Assembly (NCBI RefSeq): GCF_003231305.1 | Contig: NZ_QKVM01000050.1 | Coordinates: 1-47,954 of the forward strand | DNA from: Pseudomonas sichuanensis | GTDB taxonomy: Bacteria > Pseudomonadota > Gammaproteobacteria > Pseudomonadales > Pseudomonadaceae | DNA: 47,954 nucleotides | Reading direction: 5' to 3' | In this document: positions 16,307 to 24,503 of the stretch, piece by piece | How positions within the stretch are numbered: position 1 is the first letter of the stretch | Layout: the number at the start of each line of letters is the position of its first letter | Translations under genes and position numbers: made by a program | The notes under the pieces: generated by a model | Databases searched by the model: none | Told to the model about the DNA's origin: nothing | What the model saw: the letters and a program-made list of their open reading frames with translations, nothing else

Positions 16307-16931
16307 GGCAACGCTCCAGAAGGCCCGGCAGCAGCGCATCGATCGCACGCTGCACCGCGCCCAGCGGCTGAGCGGCATCCAGCAAGCTGTAGCGCTGCGG
16401 CTGCTGGGCGGCGCGTTGCAGGTAGGCCTGGCGCACCGCTTCGAAGAAGGCCTGGCCCTCCTGCTCGAAGCGGTCCAGCCGGCCACGGGCAGCAGCACGG
16501 GCCAGGCCGACCTCGACGGGCAGGTCGAAGACCAGGGTCAGGTCCGGGCGCAGTTCGCCCTGGACGAAGGATTCGAGGATGGCGATGCGCTCCACCGACA
16601 AGCCACGGCCGCCGCCCTGATAGGCGTAGGTGGCATCGGTGAAGCGATCGCAGAGCACCACGGCGCCGCGTGCCAGGGCCGGGCGGATCACTTCTGCCAG
16701 GTGCTGGGCACGGGCAGCGAACATCAGCAGCAACTCGGTATCGACCGCCATGGGCTCGTCGCTGGGTGCCAGCAGCAGCTCGCGGATACGCTCGGCCAGT
16801 GGCGTGCCGCCGGGCTCGCGGGTCATCACCACATCGACACCCTGCTCACGCAGGCGCGCCGCCAGGTAGTCGCGGTTGGTGCTCTTGCCCGCGCCTTCGG
16901 GGCCTTCCAGGGTGATAAACAAACCGCTCAC
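16299..16931 (-). CDS. tmk: Thymidylate kinase
   Basis: Phosphorylates dTMP to dTDP using ATP, in the cytoplasm. The 210-residue product has the P-loop GPEGAGKST at residues 10-18, TREPGGTPLAE (dTMP-binding DR/EPG region) near residue 37 and the DRFTDATYAYQGGGRGL motif near residue 95. A LID region with Arg residues lies near residue 145. It is followed by an 8 bp overlap with holB and preceded by mltG at a 9 bp gap, so it sits inside a coupled operon. Confidence 0.97.
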   Translation of the reverse strand: MSGLFITLEGPEGAGKSTNRDYLAARLREQGVDVVMTREPGGTPLAERIRELLLAPSDEPMAVDTELLLMFAARAQHLAEVIRPALARGAVVLCDRFTDATYAYQGGGRGLSVERIAILESFVQGELRPDLTLVFDLPVEVGLARAAARGRLDRFEQEGQAFFEAVRQAYLQRAAQQPQRYSLLDAAQPLGAVQRAIDALLPGLLERCRG

Positions 16932-16940
16932 GGGTGTTCC

Positions 16941-18110
16941 TTACTGTTTTTCGGGTACCGGCGCCTCGGCCGGCACGGATTCATCGGTAGGCGCGCCAGC
17001 GTCGCTTTCGGGCGGGGCTGCCTCGGCAGGGGCCTGCTGGTCGGGCGCCGGCTGCTCGCCTGCTCCCGGCTGCGCCGCAGGTGCGGGGCTGGAGCGATAG
17101 TCTGCCCGCCGCTTGAGCTGGAACTCACGCACAGCGCTGTTGTGGTCGTCCAGGTCATCGGAGAACACATGGCTGCCATCGCCACGGGCGACGAAATACA
17201 GGCTGCTGCCATCGCTGGGGTTGAGCGCGGCATGGATCGCCTCGCGGCCGACCATCGCGATCGGCGTGGGCGGCAGGCCGCTGATGGTGTAGGTGTTGTA
17301 GGGCGTCGGCTCACGCAGGTCGGCCCGGGTGATCTTGCCGTTGTAGCGCTCGCCCATGCCGTAGATCACGGTCGGGTCGGTCTGCAGCATCATGCCCAGG
17401 CGCAGCCGGCGCACGAACACACCGGCGATCTGGTTGCGTTCCTGCGGGATGCCGGTTTCCTTCTCCACCAGCGAGGCCATGATCAGCGCCTGGTAAGGAT
17501 CGCGATACGGCAAGCCGCTGCCGCGCTCGGCCCACTCCTTGGCCAGCACTTCGTCCAGGCGCATGTAGGCCTGCTGCAACAGTTCGACATCGCTCATGCC
17601 GCGCACGAAGCGGTAGGTATCGGGGAAGAAACGCCCCTCGGGGAAGACGCCGGTGTGACCGAGCTTGTCCATCACCTGCGCGTCGGTCAGGTCATCGAGG
17701 GTGTGCTTGATCTTTTCGTGCCTGGCCACTGCGGCACGCACCTGACGGAAGGTCCAGCCCTCGACCAGGGTGAGGTTGTACTGCACCACATCGCCGCGCT
17801 TCCAGGCATCGAACAACTGCCCCACGGTCATGCCGGGGGTCAGGCGGTATTCACCGGTATGCAGCGGGGTGCCGGCCATGTTGAAGCGCCAGTAAAGGCG
17901 CAGCCAGAGCGCATCATCAAGCAGCCCCTCACTTTCCATGCGGTAGAACATGCGATTGGGCGTGGTGCCGCCAGGCACATCGAGCAGGCGCTCCTGCGCC
18001 ACTTGCAGGGGCTGCTCCAGGACCGAGTTGACCTTCCAGGCAGCCCAGCCCAATGCCAGGCCGGCGAGGATCAAACCCATTTCCAGCAGCAGCAGGAATT
18101 TGCGTCTCAC
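16941..18110 (-). CDS. mltG: Endolytic murein transglycosylase
   Basis: Inner-membrane enzyme that cuts nascent peptidoglycan strands and sets glycan length (YceG family). The 389-residue protein has an N-terminal anchor (about residues 5-25) and a LysM-like domain (TPLHTGEYRLTPGMTVGQLFDAWKRGD). The catalytic domain follows, with the essential Glu in MASLVEKETGIPQERNQIAGVFVRRL near residue 220. The last 45 residues form an Ala/Pro/Glu-rich tail absent from the core family and probably disordered. It is 3 bp downstream of pabC. Confidence 0.95.
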   Translation of the reverse strand: MRRKFLLLLEMGLILAGLALGWAAWKVNSVLEQPLQVAQERLLDVPGGTTPNRMFYRMESEGLLDDALWLRLYWRFNMAGTPLHTGEYRLTPGMTVGQLFDAWKRGDVVQYNLTLVEGWTFRQVRAAVARHEKIKHTLDDLTDAQVMDKLGHTGVFPEGRFFPDTYRFVRGMSDVELLQQAYMRLDEVLAKEWAERGSGLPYRDPYQALIMASLVEKETGIPQERNQIAGVFVRRLRLGMMLQTDPTVIYGMGERYNGKITRADLREPTPYNTYTISGLPPTPIAMVGREAIHAALNPSDGSSLYFVARGDGSHVFSDDLDDHNSAVREFQLKRRADYRSSPAPAAQPGAGEQPAPDQQAPAEAAPPESDAGAPTDESVPAEAPVPEKQ

Positions 18111-18113
18111 GAA

Positions 18114-18929
18114 TCAGGTATCCAGTAACGTACGGGCAACGGCCTGCAGTTTAAGGGTGAGCGGGCCTGCCGGCCAGTTCAGTGCAGCGAATTCACGTAC
18201 GGGCCAGATGCCGTAGACACTGTTGCAGACAAACACCTCGTCGGCCTGCTGCAGATCTTCCAGCGTCAGGTCACGCACTTCGACGGCAAGACCCGACAAC
18301 GGCGCCTGTTCGAGCAATGCGCCACGCATCACGCCAGCCACGCCACAACGGCTCAGGTCGGCGGTCAGCAGCACCTTGTCACGCACCAGGAACAGGTTGC
18401 TGTACACCCCTTCGATCACTCGCCCTTGGCTATCGCGCATCAAGCCTTCGGCATAGGTACTGTCCTGCCATTCGGCACGGGCCAGCACCTGCTCCAGGCG
18501 GTTGAGGTGTTTGAGTCCGGCCAGCAGCGGTTGTTCCGCCAGCCGTGTCTGACAGGGGAACAGGCGCACACCCAGCTCGGCGTGTTGTGCAGGATAGACG
18601 GGCAAGGGGCTGCCCTGAAGAATACGCCGCGCCTGGGCACCGGGCGCCGGGGCATAACCGCGCTGGCTGTCGCCACGGGTAAGGATCAGCTTGGCGACGC
18701 CCTCCCCCAGCAACTGAGCGAATTGCAACAGTTCATTGCGAACCAGCATCAGGTCAACGTCGATCGCCAGGCGCTGGCAACCCAGTGCCAGGCGGTCGAG
18801 ATGCCGGGTCAGCAGGCTGGGCTTGCCGCCATGCACGGCAATGGTCTCGAACAGACCATCACCGTAGGCCAGGCCGCGATTCTGCAAATTGACTGCAGTC
18901 GCTTCCTGGCCATCGATCCAGCAGTGCAT
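18114..18929 (-). CDS. pabC: Aminodeoxychorismate lyase
   Basis: PLP fold-type IV lyase that releases pyruvate from 4-amino-4-deoxychorismate to give p-aminobenzoate for folate. The 271-residue product starts MHCWIDGQEATAVNLQNRGLAYGDGLFETI, with the family hallmark GLAYGDGLFET. It has LTRGDSQRGYAP (cofactor region with the PLP Lys upstream) and a GVMRGALLE C-terminal motif. The ATG overlaps the fabF stop as ATGA, so translation is coupled. This fabF-pabC-mltG-tmk order is widespread in gammaproteobacteria. Confidence 0.95.
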   Translation of the reverse strand: MHCWIDGQEATAVNLQNRGLAYGDGLFETIAVHGGKPSLLTRHLDRLALGCQRLAIDVDLMLVRNELLQFAQLLGEGVAKLILTRGDSQRGYAPAPGAQARRILQGSPLPVYPAQHAELGVRLFPCQTRLAEQPLLAGLKHLNRLEQVLARAEWQDSTYAEGLMRDSQGRVIEGVYSNLFLVRDKVLLTADLSRCGVAGVMRGALLEQAPLSGLAVEVRDLTLEDLQQADEVFVCNSVYGIWPVREFAALNWPAGPLTLKLQAVARTLLDT

Positions 18930-20173
18930 CAGTCGGCGAACCGGCGGAACACCAGCGAACCGTTGGTCCCGCCGAAGCCGAACGAGTTGGACAGCACCAC
19001 GTCGATCGGCATGCTGCGCGCCTGGTGCGGCACGAAGTCCAGGTCGCAACCTTCGTCCGGCTCGTCCAGGTTGATGGTCGGCGGCGCCATCTGGCTGTTG
19101 ATCGCCAGCACGCTGAAGATCGCTTCCACCGCGCCAGCGGCACCCAGCAGGTGGCCGGTCATCGACTTGGTCGAGCTGACGGCCAGCTTGTAGGCATGCT
19201 CGCCGAACACGCGCTTGATCGCCGCCACCTCGGCGATATCGCCCGCAGGGGTCGAAGTGCCGTGGGCATTGATGTAGCTGACTGCTTGCGGCTCGATGCC
19301 TGCATCGCGCAGGGCGTTGGCCATGCAGCGCGCAGCACCTTCACCCGAGTCAGGTGGCGAGGTCATGTGGTAGGCGTCGCCGCTCATGCCAAAACCGACC
19401 AGCTCGGCATAAATGGTCGCACCACGCGCCTTGGCGTGCTCCAGTTCTTCGAGCACCAGGGCACCGGCACCGTCGGACAGCACGAAACCATCACGGCCCT
19501 TGTCCCACGGACGGCTGGCGCGGGTCGGTTCATCGTTGCGGGTCGACAGCGCGCGCGAGGCCCCGAAGCCACCCATGCCCAGGCCGCAGGCGGCCATTTC
19601 GGCACCGCCGGCAATCATCACGTCCGCTTCACCGTAGGCGATATTGCGCGCGGCCATACCGATGCAATGGGTACCCGTGGTGCAGGCGGTGGCGATCGCG
19701 TAGTTCGGCCCCTGCAGGCCCAGGTGGATCGACAGGAAGCCCGAGATCATGTTGATGATCGAGCCCGGCACGAAGAACGGCGAAATGCGGCGCGGGCCCT
19801 GTTCGTGCAGGGTCCGGCTGGTTTCTTCGATGTTGGTCAGGCCGCCGATCCCCGAGCCCATGGCCACGCCAATGCGCTCACGGTTGGCGTCGGTGACCTC
19901 CAGGCCGGCATTGCGTACCGCCTGGAAACCGGCTGCCAGGCCGTATTGAATGAACAGGTCGAGCTTGCGAGCTTCCTTGGCCGACAGGTACTGCTCGACC
20001 TCGAAGCCCTTCACCGAGCCGCCAAAACGGGTGGAGTAGGCAGACAGATCCGTGTGTTCGATCGGACCAATGCCACTGCGGCCAGCCAGAATGCCCTGCC
20101 AGGTGCTCGGTACATCGGTACCCAGTGGCGACAGCATACCCATACCGGTGACCACGACGCGTCTACGCGACAC
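18929..20173 (-). CDS. fabF: 3-oxoacyl-[acyl-carrier-protein] synthase II
   Basis: Elongating condensing enzyme KAS II of type II fatty acid synthesis; it extends acyl-ACP with malonyl-ACP and matters for the 16:1 to 18:1 step. The 414-residue product has the catalytic triad: Cys in ATACTTGTHCIG near residue 164, His in NAHGTSTPAGD near residue 305 and His in SMTGHLLGAAG near residue 342. The start is GTG 20173 with a strong AAGGAG site 7 bp before it. The acpP terminator lies between acpP and this gene, so it probably has some independent expression. Confidence 0.97.
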   Translation of the reverse strand: MSRRRVVVTGMGMLSPLGTDVPSTWQGILAGRSGIGPIEHTDLSAYSTRFGGSVKGFEVEQYLSAKEARKLDLFIQYGLAAGFQAVRNAGLEVTDANRERIGVAMGSGIGGLTNIEETSRTLHEQGPRRISPFFVPGSIINMISGFLSIHLGLQGPNYAIATACTTGTHCIGMAARNIAYGEADVMIAGGAEMAACGLGMGGFGASRALSTRNDEPTRASRPWDKGRDGFVLSDGAGALVLEELEHAKARGATIYAELVGFGMSGDAYHMTSPPDSGEGAARCMANALRDAGIEPQAVSYINAHGTSTPAGDIAEVAAIKRVFGEHAYKLAVSSTKSMTGHLLGAAGAVEAIFSVLAINSQMAPPTINLDEPDEGCDLDFVPHQARSMPIDVVLSNSFGFGGTNGSLVFRRFAD

Positions 20174-20282
20174 AGTACTCTCCTTTTCCAATAACAGAGT
20201 TTCTTGCCATTGCACTCAAGGCAATGGAATGAAATGGCAACAAGCTCTAAAGGCTCGCAACTCGACGCTGGCGTCTCGCAAA

Positions 20283-20318
20283 GAAAAAACCGCACGCCAG
20301 CAAAGGCAGTGCGGTTTT
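20283..20318 (-). terminator. Rho-independent terminator of acpP
   Basis: Read on the minus strand, AAAACCGCAC pairs with GTGCGGTTTT (10 bp, no mismatch) and a T-run TTTTTTCTT follows. It starts 30 bp after the acpP stop and separates the abundant acpP mRNA from fabF. Confidence 0.92.
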
Positions 20319-20347
20319 CCCCGACAAGAAGCGTCGACTGAAGCGTC

Positions 20348-20584
20348 TTAGGCCTGGTGGCTGTTGACGTAGTCGATGGCAGCTTGAACGGTAGTGATCT
20401 TCTCGGCTTCTTCGTCAGGGATTTCGGTCTCGAATTCCTCTTCCAGAGCCATCACCAGCTCAACGGTGTCAAGCGAGTCGGCACCCAGGTCTTCAACGAA
20501 GGAAGATTCGTTTTTGACTTCTTCTTCCTTGACGCCCAGTTGCTCGGCGACGATTTTCTTGACGCGTTCTTCGATGGTGCTCAT
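20348..20584 (-). CDS. acpP: Acyl carrier protein
   Basis: Carrier of growing acyl chains on a 4'-phosphopantetheine arm, cytoplasmic. The 78-residue acidic four-helix protein has the attachment serine in GADSLDTVELVMALEEEF at about residue 38. A ribosome site (TAGGAGTGA) lies 11 bp before ATG 20584. It is flanked by its own promoter region and terminator inside the fab cluster, which fits its need for far higher expression than its neighbours. Confidence 0.99.
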   Translation of the reverse strand: MSTIEERVKKIVAEQLGVKEEEVKNESSFVEDLGADSLDTVELVMALEEEFETEIPDEEAEKITTVQAAIDYVNSHQA

Positions 20585-20635
20585 ACCTAGTTTTCACTCC
20601 TAATGGACATATGTCAGGCAGCTGGCCGGTGACCA

Positions 20636-20663
20636 AGTTTATAGAAAGACGCCTGCTTTTCAA
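20636..20663 (-). promoter_or_regulatory. acpP: Candidate acpP promoter
   Basis: On the minus strand TTGAAA (20663-20658) and TAAACT (20641-20636) are 16 bp apart, about 52 bp before the acpP ATG. Such a site would let acpP be made apart from fabG upstream. The -10 matches 4 of 6. Confidence 0.45.
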
Positions 20664-20788
20664 GCGGAACACGCCTTCAGCTAAGTCACCCAACCCTCTG
20701 CCCGGAATCTGATTGCAGCTTTATAACGGATTTTAAGCTCGGAGTATGACTCTTTTTTGAAGCAATCCGTCACATCGCGTTGCGGTTT

Positions 20789-21529
20789 TTACATGTACAT
20801 CCCGCCGTTCACCGGCACGGTGGCGCCAGTGACATAGGCTGCGCCGTCGGAGGCCAGGAACGAAACCACCTTGGCGATTTCGTCGGCCTGGCCCAGGCGG
20901 CCCAGCGGAATTTCTTTCTGCAGGGCTTCGCGCTGCGCTTCCGGCAGCTCGCGGGTCATGTCGGTGTCGATGAAGCCCGGGGTGACCGAGTTGACGGTGA
21001 TGCCACGCGAACCCACTTCACGGGCCAACGCACGGCTGAAGCCTTCCAGGCCGGCTTTGGCCGCCGCATAGTTGGCCTGCCCTGCGTTACCCATGGCACC
21101 GACCACCGAGCCGATGCTGATGATACGGCCCCAACGGGCCTTGGTCATGCCGCGCAGCACGCCCTTGGACAGACGGTAGAGGCTGTTGAGGTTGGTGTCG
21201 ATCACGTCGAACCACTCGTCATCCTTCATGCGCAGCATGAGGTTGTCGCGGGTGATGCCAGCGTTGTTGACCAGGATGGCCGGGGCACCGAACTGCTCGC
21301 CGATGGCGTTCAGCACCGCATTCACGGATTCTGCGCTGGTCACGTTCAGTTCCATGCCGGTACCGGCGACGCCGTGCTCCTTGAGCGTGGCGGCGATGCG
21401 CTCGGCGCCGGAGGCCGAAGTGGCGGTGCCGATGACGATGGCGCCTTGGCGACCAAGCTCAAGGGCGATGGCCTGGCCAATGCCACGGCTGGCGCCGGTA
21501 ACCAGTGCAACTTTACCTTGCAGGCTCAT
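20789..21529 (-). CDS. fabG: 3-oxoacyl-[acyl-carrier-protein] reductase
   Basis: NADPH-dependent reductase of the first reductive step in fatty acid elongation; short-chain dehydrogenase family, cytoplasmic tetramer. The 246-residue product has the cofactor motif GASRGIGQ near residue 12, NNAGITRDN near residue 87 and the catalytic Ser...Tyr-x3-Lys (GSVVGAMGNAGQANYAAAKAG) near residues 138-154. ATG 21529 follows a TGGAGA site. It lies 16 bp after fabD and 204 bp before acpP. Confidence 0.98.
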   Translation of the reverse strand: MSLQGKVALVTGASRGIGQAIALELGRQGAIVIGTATSASGAERIAATLKEHGVAGTGMELNVTSAESVNAVLNAIGEQFGAPAILVNNAGITRDNLMLRMKDDEWFDVIDTNLNSLYRLSKGVLRGMTKARWGRIISIGSVVGAMGNAGQANYAAAKAGLEGFSRALAREVGSRGITVNSVTPGFIDTDMTRELPEAQREALQKEIPLGRLGQADEIAKVVSFLASDGAAYVTGATVPVNGGMYM

Positions 21530-21545
21530 GCAAGCGTCTCCAGAT

Positions 21546-22484
21546 TCAGGCCAGCGCCGCACGGGTGGCGGCGACGGCGTCAGGGGTATTGAGGTTGTAG
21601 GTGGTCACACCGTCGGCGCAACGCTTGTTCAGGCCGGCCAGCACCTTGCCCGGGCCGCACTCGACCAGGTTCACCGCACCGCGCTCGGCCAGGGCCTGCA
21701 CGCATTCAACCCAGCGCACAGGCTGGTACAGCTGTGCCAGCAGGTCCTGCTTGAGCGCTTCGAGGTCGGCGGCGATGGCAGCGGTGACGTTCTGCACCAC
21801 CGGAATCTGCGGGGCCTTCCACTCGATGGCGTTGACGAATTCGGCGAAGCGTTCGGCGGCAGGCTTCATCAACGCGCAGTGCGACGGCACGCTGACCGCC
21901 AGCGGCAGGGCACGCTTGGCGCCGGCCTCTTTGCACAGCGCCATGGCGCGATCGACCGCAGCCTTGTTACCGGCAATCACCACCTGGCCCGGCGAGTTGA
22001 AGTTCACCGCACTGACCACTTCATCTTCAGCGGCCTTGGCGCAGAGATCGACCACGACAGCATCGTCCAGGCCCAGGATGGCAGCCATGGCGCCATGGCC
22101 GGCCGGTACGGCTTCCTGCATCAGCTGGCCACGGCGCTCGACCAGGCGAACGGCGTCCTTGAGCGACAGGCTGCCGGCAGCGACCAGGGCACTGTACTCA
22201 CCCAGGCTGTGGCCCGAAACGAAGGCCGGCTGCGCGCCACCCTCTTCCAGCCACAGGCGCCACAGGGCGATGGAGGCGGTCAGGATGGCCGGCTGAGTCT
22301 TGTCGGTTTGGTTGAGTTGTTCTTCCGGACCTTCTTGGACCAGCTTCCACAGGTCGTAGCCCAGAGCCTCGGAAGCTTCCTTGAAGGTTTCGACGATTAC
22401 CGGCTTTTCAGCGCCGAGCTCGGCGAGCATGCCCAGCGACTGGGAACCTTGACCGGGAAAGACGAATGCGAGGGATGCAGACAT
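21546..22484 (-). CDS. fabD: Malonyl-CoA:ACP transacylase
   Basis: Loads malonyl groups from CoA onto ACP for fatty acid synthesis. The 312-residue product has the oxyanion-hole motif GQGSQSLGM near residue 10, the nucleophile in SGHSLGEYSAL near residue 92, and the catalytic His in VPSHCALM near residue 200. ATG 22484 (MSASLAFVFPGQGSQ) is the conserved start; the open frame to 22595 is upstream leader. It lies 186 bp after plsX and 16 bp before fabG. Confidence 0.98.
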   Translation of the reverse strand: MSASLAFVFPGQGSQSLGMLAELGAEKPVIVETFKEASEALGYDLWKLVQEGPEEQLNQTDKTQPAILTASIALWRLWLEEGGAQPAFVSGHSLGEYSALVAAGSLSLKDAVRLVERRGQLMQEAVPAGHGAMAAILGLDDAVVVDLCAKAAEDEVVSAVNFNSPGQVVIAGNKAAVDRAMALCKEAGAKRALPLAVSVPSHCALMKPAAERFAEFVNAIEWKAPQIPVVQNVTAAIAADLEALKQDLLAQLYQPVRWVECVQALAERGAVNLVECGPGKVLAGLNKRCADGVTTYNLNTPDAVAATRAALA

Positions 22485-22641
22485 TGAACAAGCCCTTATG
22501 ATCTTGTCGTCGGATAGGGTGCGCCGGGCCACAGGCCAGGCGCGAAATCTGAAAGCTTGGATGGAACGGCGGACCAAGCGGTCACATTTAAGCACTTCAT
22601 GGGCGATATGCCCAAAGTCTTTGTTTTTCCAGCACCCGCCT

Positions 22642-22667
22642 CATCGCAGGGCAAGCCCGCCCCACGA
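22642..22667. repeat. Single degenerate REP half-site
   Basis: TCATCGCAGGGCAAGCCCGC followed by CCCACGA resembles one arm of the inverted REPs at 25087 and 31921, with a few changes. No facing partner is present. It lies in the plsX-fabD gap. Confidence 0.5.
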
Positions 22668-22670
22668 CAC

Positions 22671-23681
22671 TCAGGGCAACAGGTCTTCGAGACGCCCGTG
22701 CAGGCGCTGCGGCAGGTTCTCCTGGATCTCGATCAGCGCACGCTGGATCGCGCTCTGGAAACCCCGCACACCCGCCGAACCATGACTCTTGATGACGATA
22801 CCCTGGAGCCCGAGGAAACTTGCGCCATTGTGTCGCGCCGGCGCCAGGTCGGCCTGCAGGCGCTTGAGCAATGGCATGGCCATGGCCCCGGCAGCCCGCG
22901 CCAGCACACCGCCACGGAACAACGCCTCGATGCGCGCAGCAATCATGGTCGCCAGGCCTTCGCTGGACTTGAGCAGGATGTTGCCGACAAAACCGTCGCA
23001 CACCACCACGTCCGCCTCGCCGCGGTACAAGCCGTCACCCTCGACAAAACCGATGTAGTTCAGGCCACGTGCGTTCTGCAACAAGCTGGCGGCCAGCTTG
23101 ACCTGCTGATTGCCCTTGATGTCTTCGGTGCCGATATTGAGCAGCGCCACGCGCGGGCGATGAACCCCAAGCGCCTGGGCAGCCACCGAACCCATCACCG
23201 CAAACTGGTAGAGGTTTTCGGCACTGCAGTCGACATTGGCGCCCAGGTCGAGCAACTGACAGTAGCCTGCCTGGGTCGGGATCGCCGCCACCATCGCCGG
23301 GCGATCGATACCGGGCAAGGTCTTGAGCACGAAACGCGACAACGCCATGAGCGCGCCGGTATTGCCGGCACTGACGCAGGCCTGGGCCTTGCCGTCTCGC
23401 ACCAGTTCGAGGGCGATGCGCATCGACGAGTCGGGCTTGCCGCGCAACGCCTGCGACGGCCGCTCGTCCATGCCCACCACTTCACTGGCCGCAACAATTT
23501 GCAGGCGCGCGCGATCCGCAGCCGATTGGCCGCTGACAAGCTCTTCAAGAAGGGAGGGTTGACCGACGAGGGTCAGGTGCAGCGAGGGAGTAGCCGAAAG
23601 GCAGGCTAGGCTAGCCTGGACAATGCTGCGGGGACCGAAGTCCCCGCCCATTGCGTCGATCGCGATGATCTGAGCGGACAA
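22671..23681 (-). CDS. plsX: Phosphate acyltransferase (acyl-ACP:phosphate)
   Basis: Makes acyl-phosphate from acyl-ACP, the acyl donor for glycerol-3-phosphate acyltransferase PlsY in phospholipid synthesis; peripheral membrane enzyme. The 336-residue product shows the family's IAIDAMGGDFGPRSIVQ N terminus, SAGNTGALMA near residue 100 and LLNIGTEDIKGN near residue 165. The start is TTG 23681, only 3 bp after the rpmF stop, with no better in-frame ATG before the conserved AIDAMGGD block. This points to low, coupled translation next to a very abundant ribosomal protein. Confidence 0.95.
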   Translation of the reverse strand: MSAQIIAIDAMGGDFGPRSIVQASLACLSATPSLHLTLVGQPSLLEELVSGQSAADRARLQIVAASEVVGMDERPSQALRGKPDSSMRIALELVRDGKAQACVSAGNTGALMALSRFVLKTLPGIDRPAMVAAIPTQAGYCQLLDLGANVDCSAENLYQFAVMGSVAAQALGVHRPRVALLNIGTEDIKGNQQVKLAASLLQNARGLNYIGFVEGDGLYRGEADVVVCDGFVGNILLKSSEGLATMIAARIEALFRGGVLARAAGAMAMPLLKRLQADLAPARHNGASFLGLQGIVIKSHGSAGVRGFQSAIQRALIEIQENLPQRLHGRLEDLLP

Positions 23682-23684
23682 GGA

Positions 23685-23867
23685 TTACTCGTCAGCGCCC
23701 TTGTCGATCACTTTGCGACCACGGTATACGCCTTCTGGCGAAACGTGGTGACGCAGGTGTACTTCACCGGTGCTCTTCTCTACCGACAGGGCGTTTTCCG
23801 ACAGGGCGTCGTGCGAACGGCGCATGTCACGGGCAGAGCGGGATTTTTTGTTCTGCTGAACAGCCAT
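23685..23867 (-). CDS. rpmF: 50S ribosomal protein L32
   Basis: Small protein of the large ribosomal subunit. The 60-residue basic product starts MAVQQNKKSRSARDMRRSHDALSE and ends with HVSPEGVYRGRKVI. It lacks the zinc-binding Cys pairs found in some L32 proteins, as is normal for gammaproteobacteria. It sits 13 bp after yceD and 3 bp before plsX, the usual linkage of ribosome and lipid synthesis genes. Confidence 0.98.
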   Translation of the reverse strand: MAVQQNKKSRSARDMRRSHDALSENALSVEKSTGEVHLRHHVSPEGVYRGRKVIDKGADE

Positions 23868-23880
23868 AATTGATTAACTC

Positions 23881-24408
23881 CTAAACGTTTGGGTCACGCT
23901 TTAACTGCGCCAATACACTGAACGGGTTGGACCGCGTTACCTCGTCCTTGCTCGGTTCGGGCTCATCTGCGCCCGCCGGCTGCTGGCATTCTTCCGGATG
24001 ATGAGCAGGCACGATCGGCAGGGCAAGCAGCAGCTCTTCCTCGACCAGGGCCTGCAGATCCAAAGGATCTTCGCCCAGTTCCAGCACGTCATAGCCTTTC
24101 GGCAACGACTGGGTATTCGCACCCTCCTTCACCACGGCGTAAGTAGATTCGCTGTGGATTGGAAGGGTGACCAGCTCAAGACAACGCTGGCAAACCATTT
24201 TGACTTCGACGTCCAGCTCGCTGTGGATAACCACAACTTTCTGTTCGTCTCGTTCAAAATCGAACTTCGCCTGCACCATACCGACAGTGTCGGAAAGCGG
24301 GTCGCAGAGTCTTTCCAAATCAGCGAGTTGCAGCGAACCACTCAGGGTTACGCCTCGATCGGCTAATTTGCGCGGGTCAACGTGAGGTGGAATCGGGTCA
24401 TTCAACAT
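23881..24408 (-). CDS. yceD: YceD family (DUF177) protein
   Basis: Conserved 175-residue protein encoded before rpmF in most proteobacteria; relatives affect 23S rRNA accumulation, and plant homologues act in chloroplast rRNA processing. It has the CQRCLELVTLPI metal-like CxxC motif near residue 75 and an acidic GEDPLDLQALVEEELLLALP block near residue 115, both typical of the family. The start MLNDPIPPHVDPRKLADRG matches close relatives. The promoter's -10 ends only 9 bp before this ATG, so the mRNA leader must be nearly absent. Confidence 0.93.
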   Translation of the reverse strand: MLNDPIPPHVDPRKLADRGVTLSGSLQLADLERLCDPLSDTVGMVQAKFDFERDEQKVVVIHSELDVEVKMVCQRCLELVTLPIHSESTYAVVKEGANTQSLPKGYDVLELGEDPLDLQALVEEELLLALPIVPAHHPEECQQPAGADEPEPSKDEVTRSNPFSVLAQLKRDPNV

Positions 24409-24417
24409 AGGCGCAGC

Positions 24418-24446
24418 ATTCTAGGGATGCACCCCCTCCCTGTCAA
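24418..24446 (-). promoter_or_regulatory. Consensus sigma-70 promoter of yceD-rpmF-plsX-fabD-fabG
   Basis: On the minus strand a perfect -35 TTGACA (24446-24441) and a 5/6 -10 TAGAAT (24423-24418) are 17 bp apart. The yceD ATG follows the -10 by 9 bp, so the leader would be only 0-4 nt. Confidence 0.85.
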
Positions 24447-24468
24447 AGGAAATTAGGCACATCTCGCA

Positions 24469-24477
24469 TGTTAGAAT
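24469..24477 (+). promoter_or_regulatory. Extended -10 promoter of maf
   Basis: TGTTAGAAT forms an extended -10 (TGn + TAGAAT). It lies 26 bp before the maf ATG. No good -35 is present, which an extended -10 can replace. It is back-to-back with the yceD promoter. Confidence 0.5.
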
Positions 24478-24503
24478 TCGGGGCAATTGACCAGGAGTCT
24501 ATC

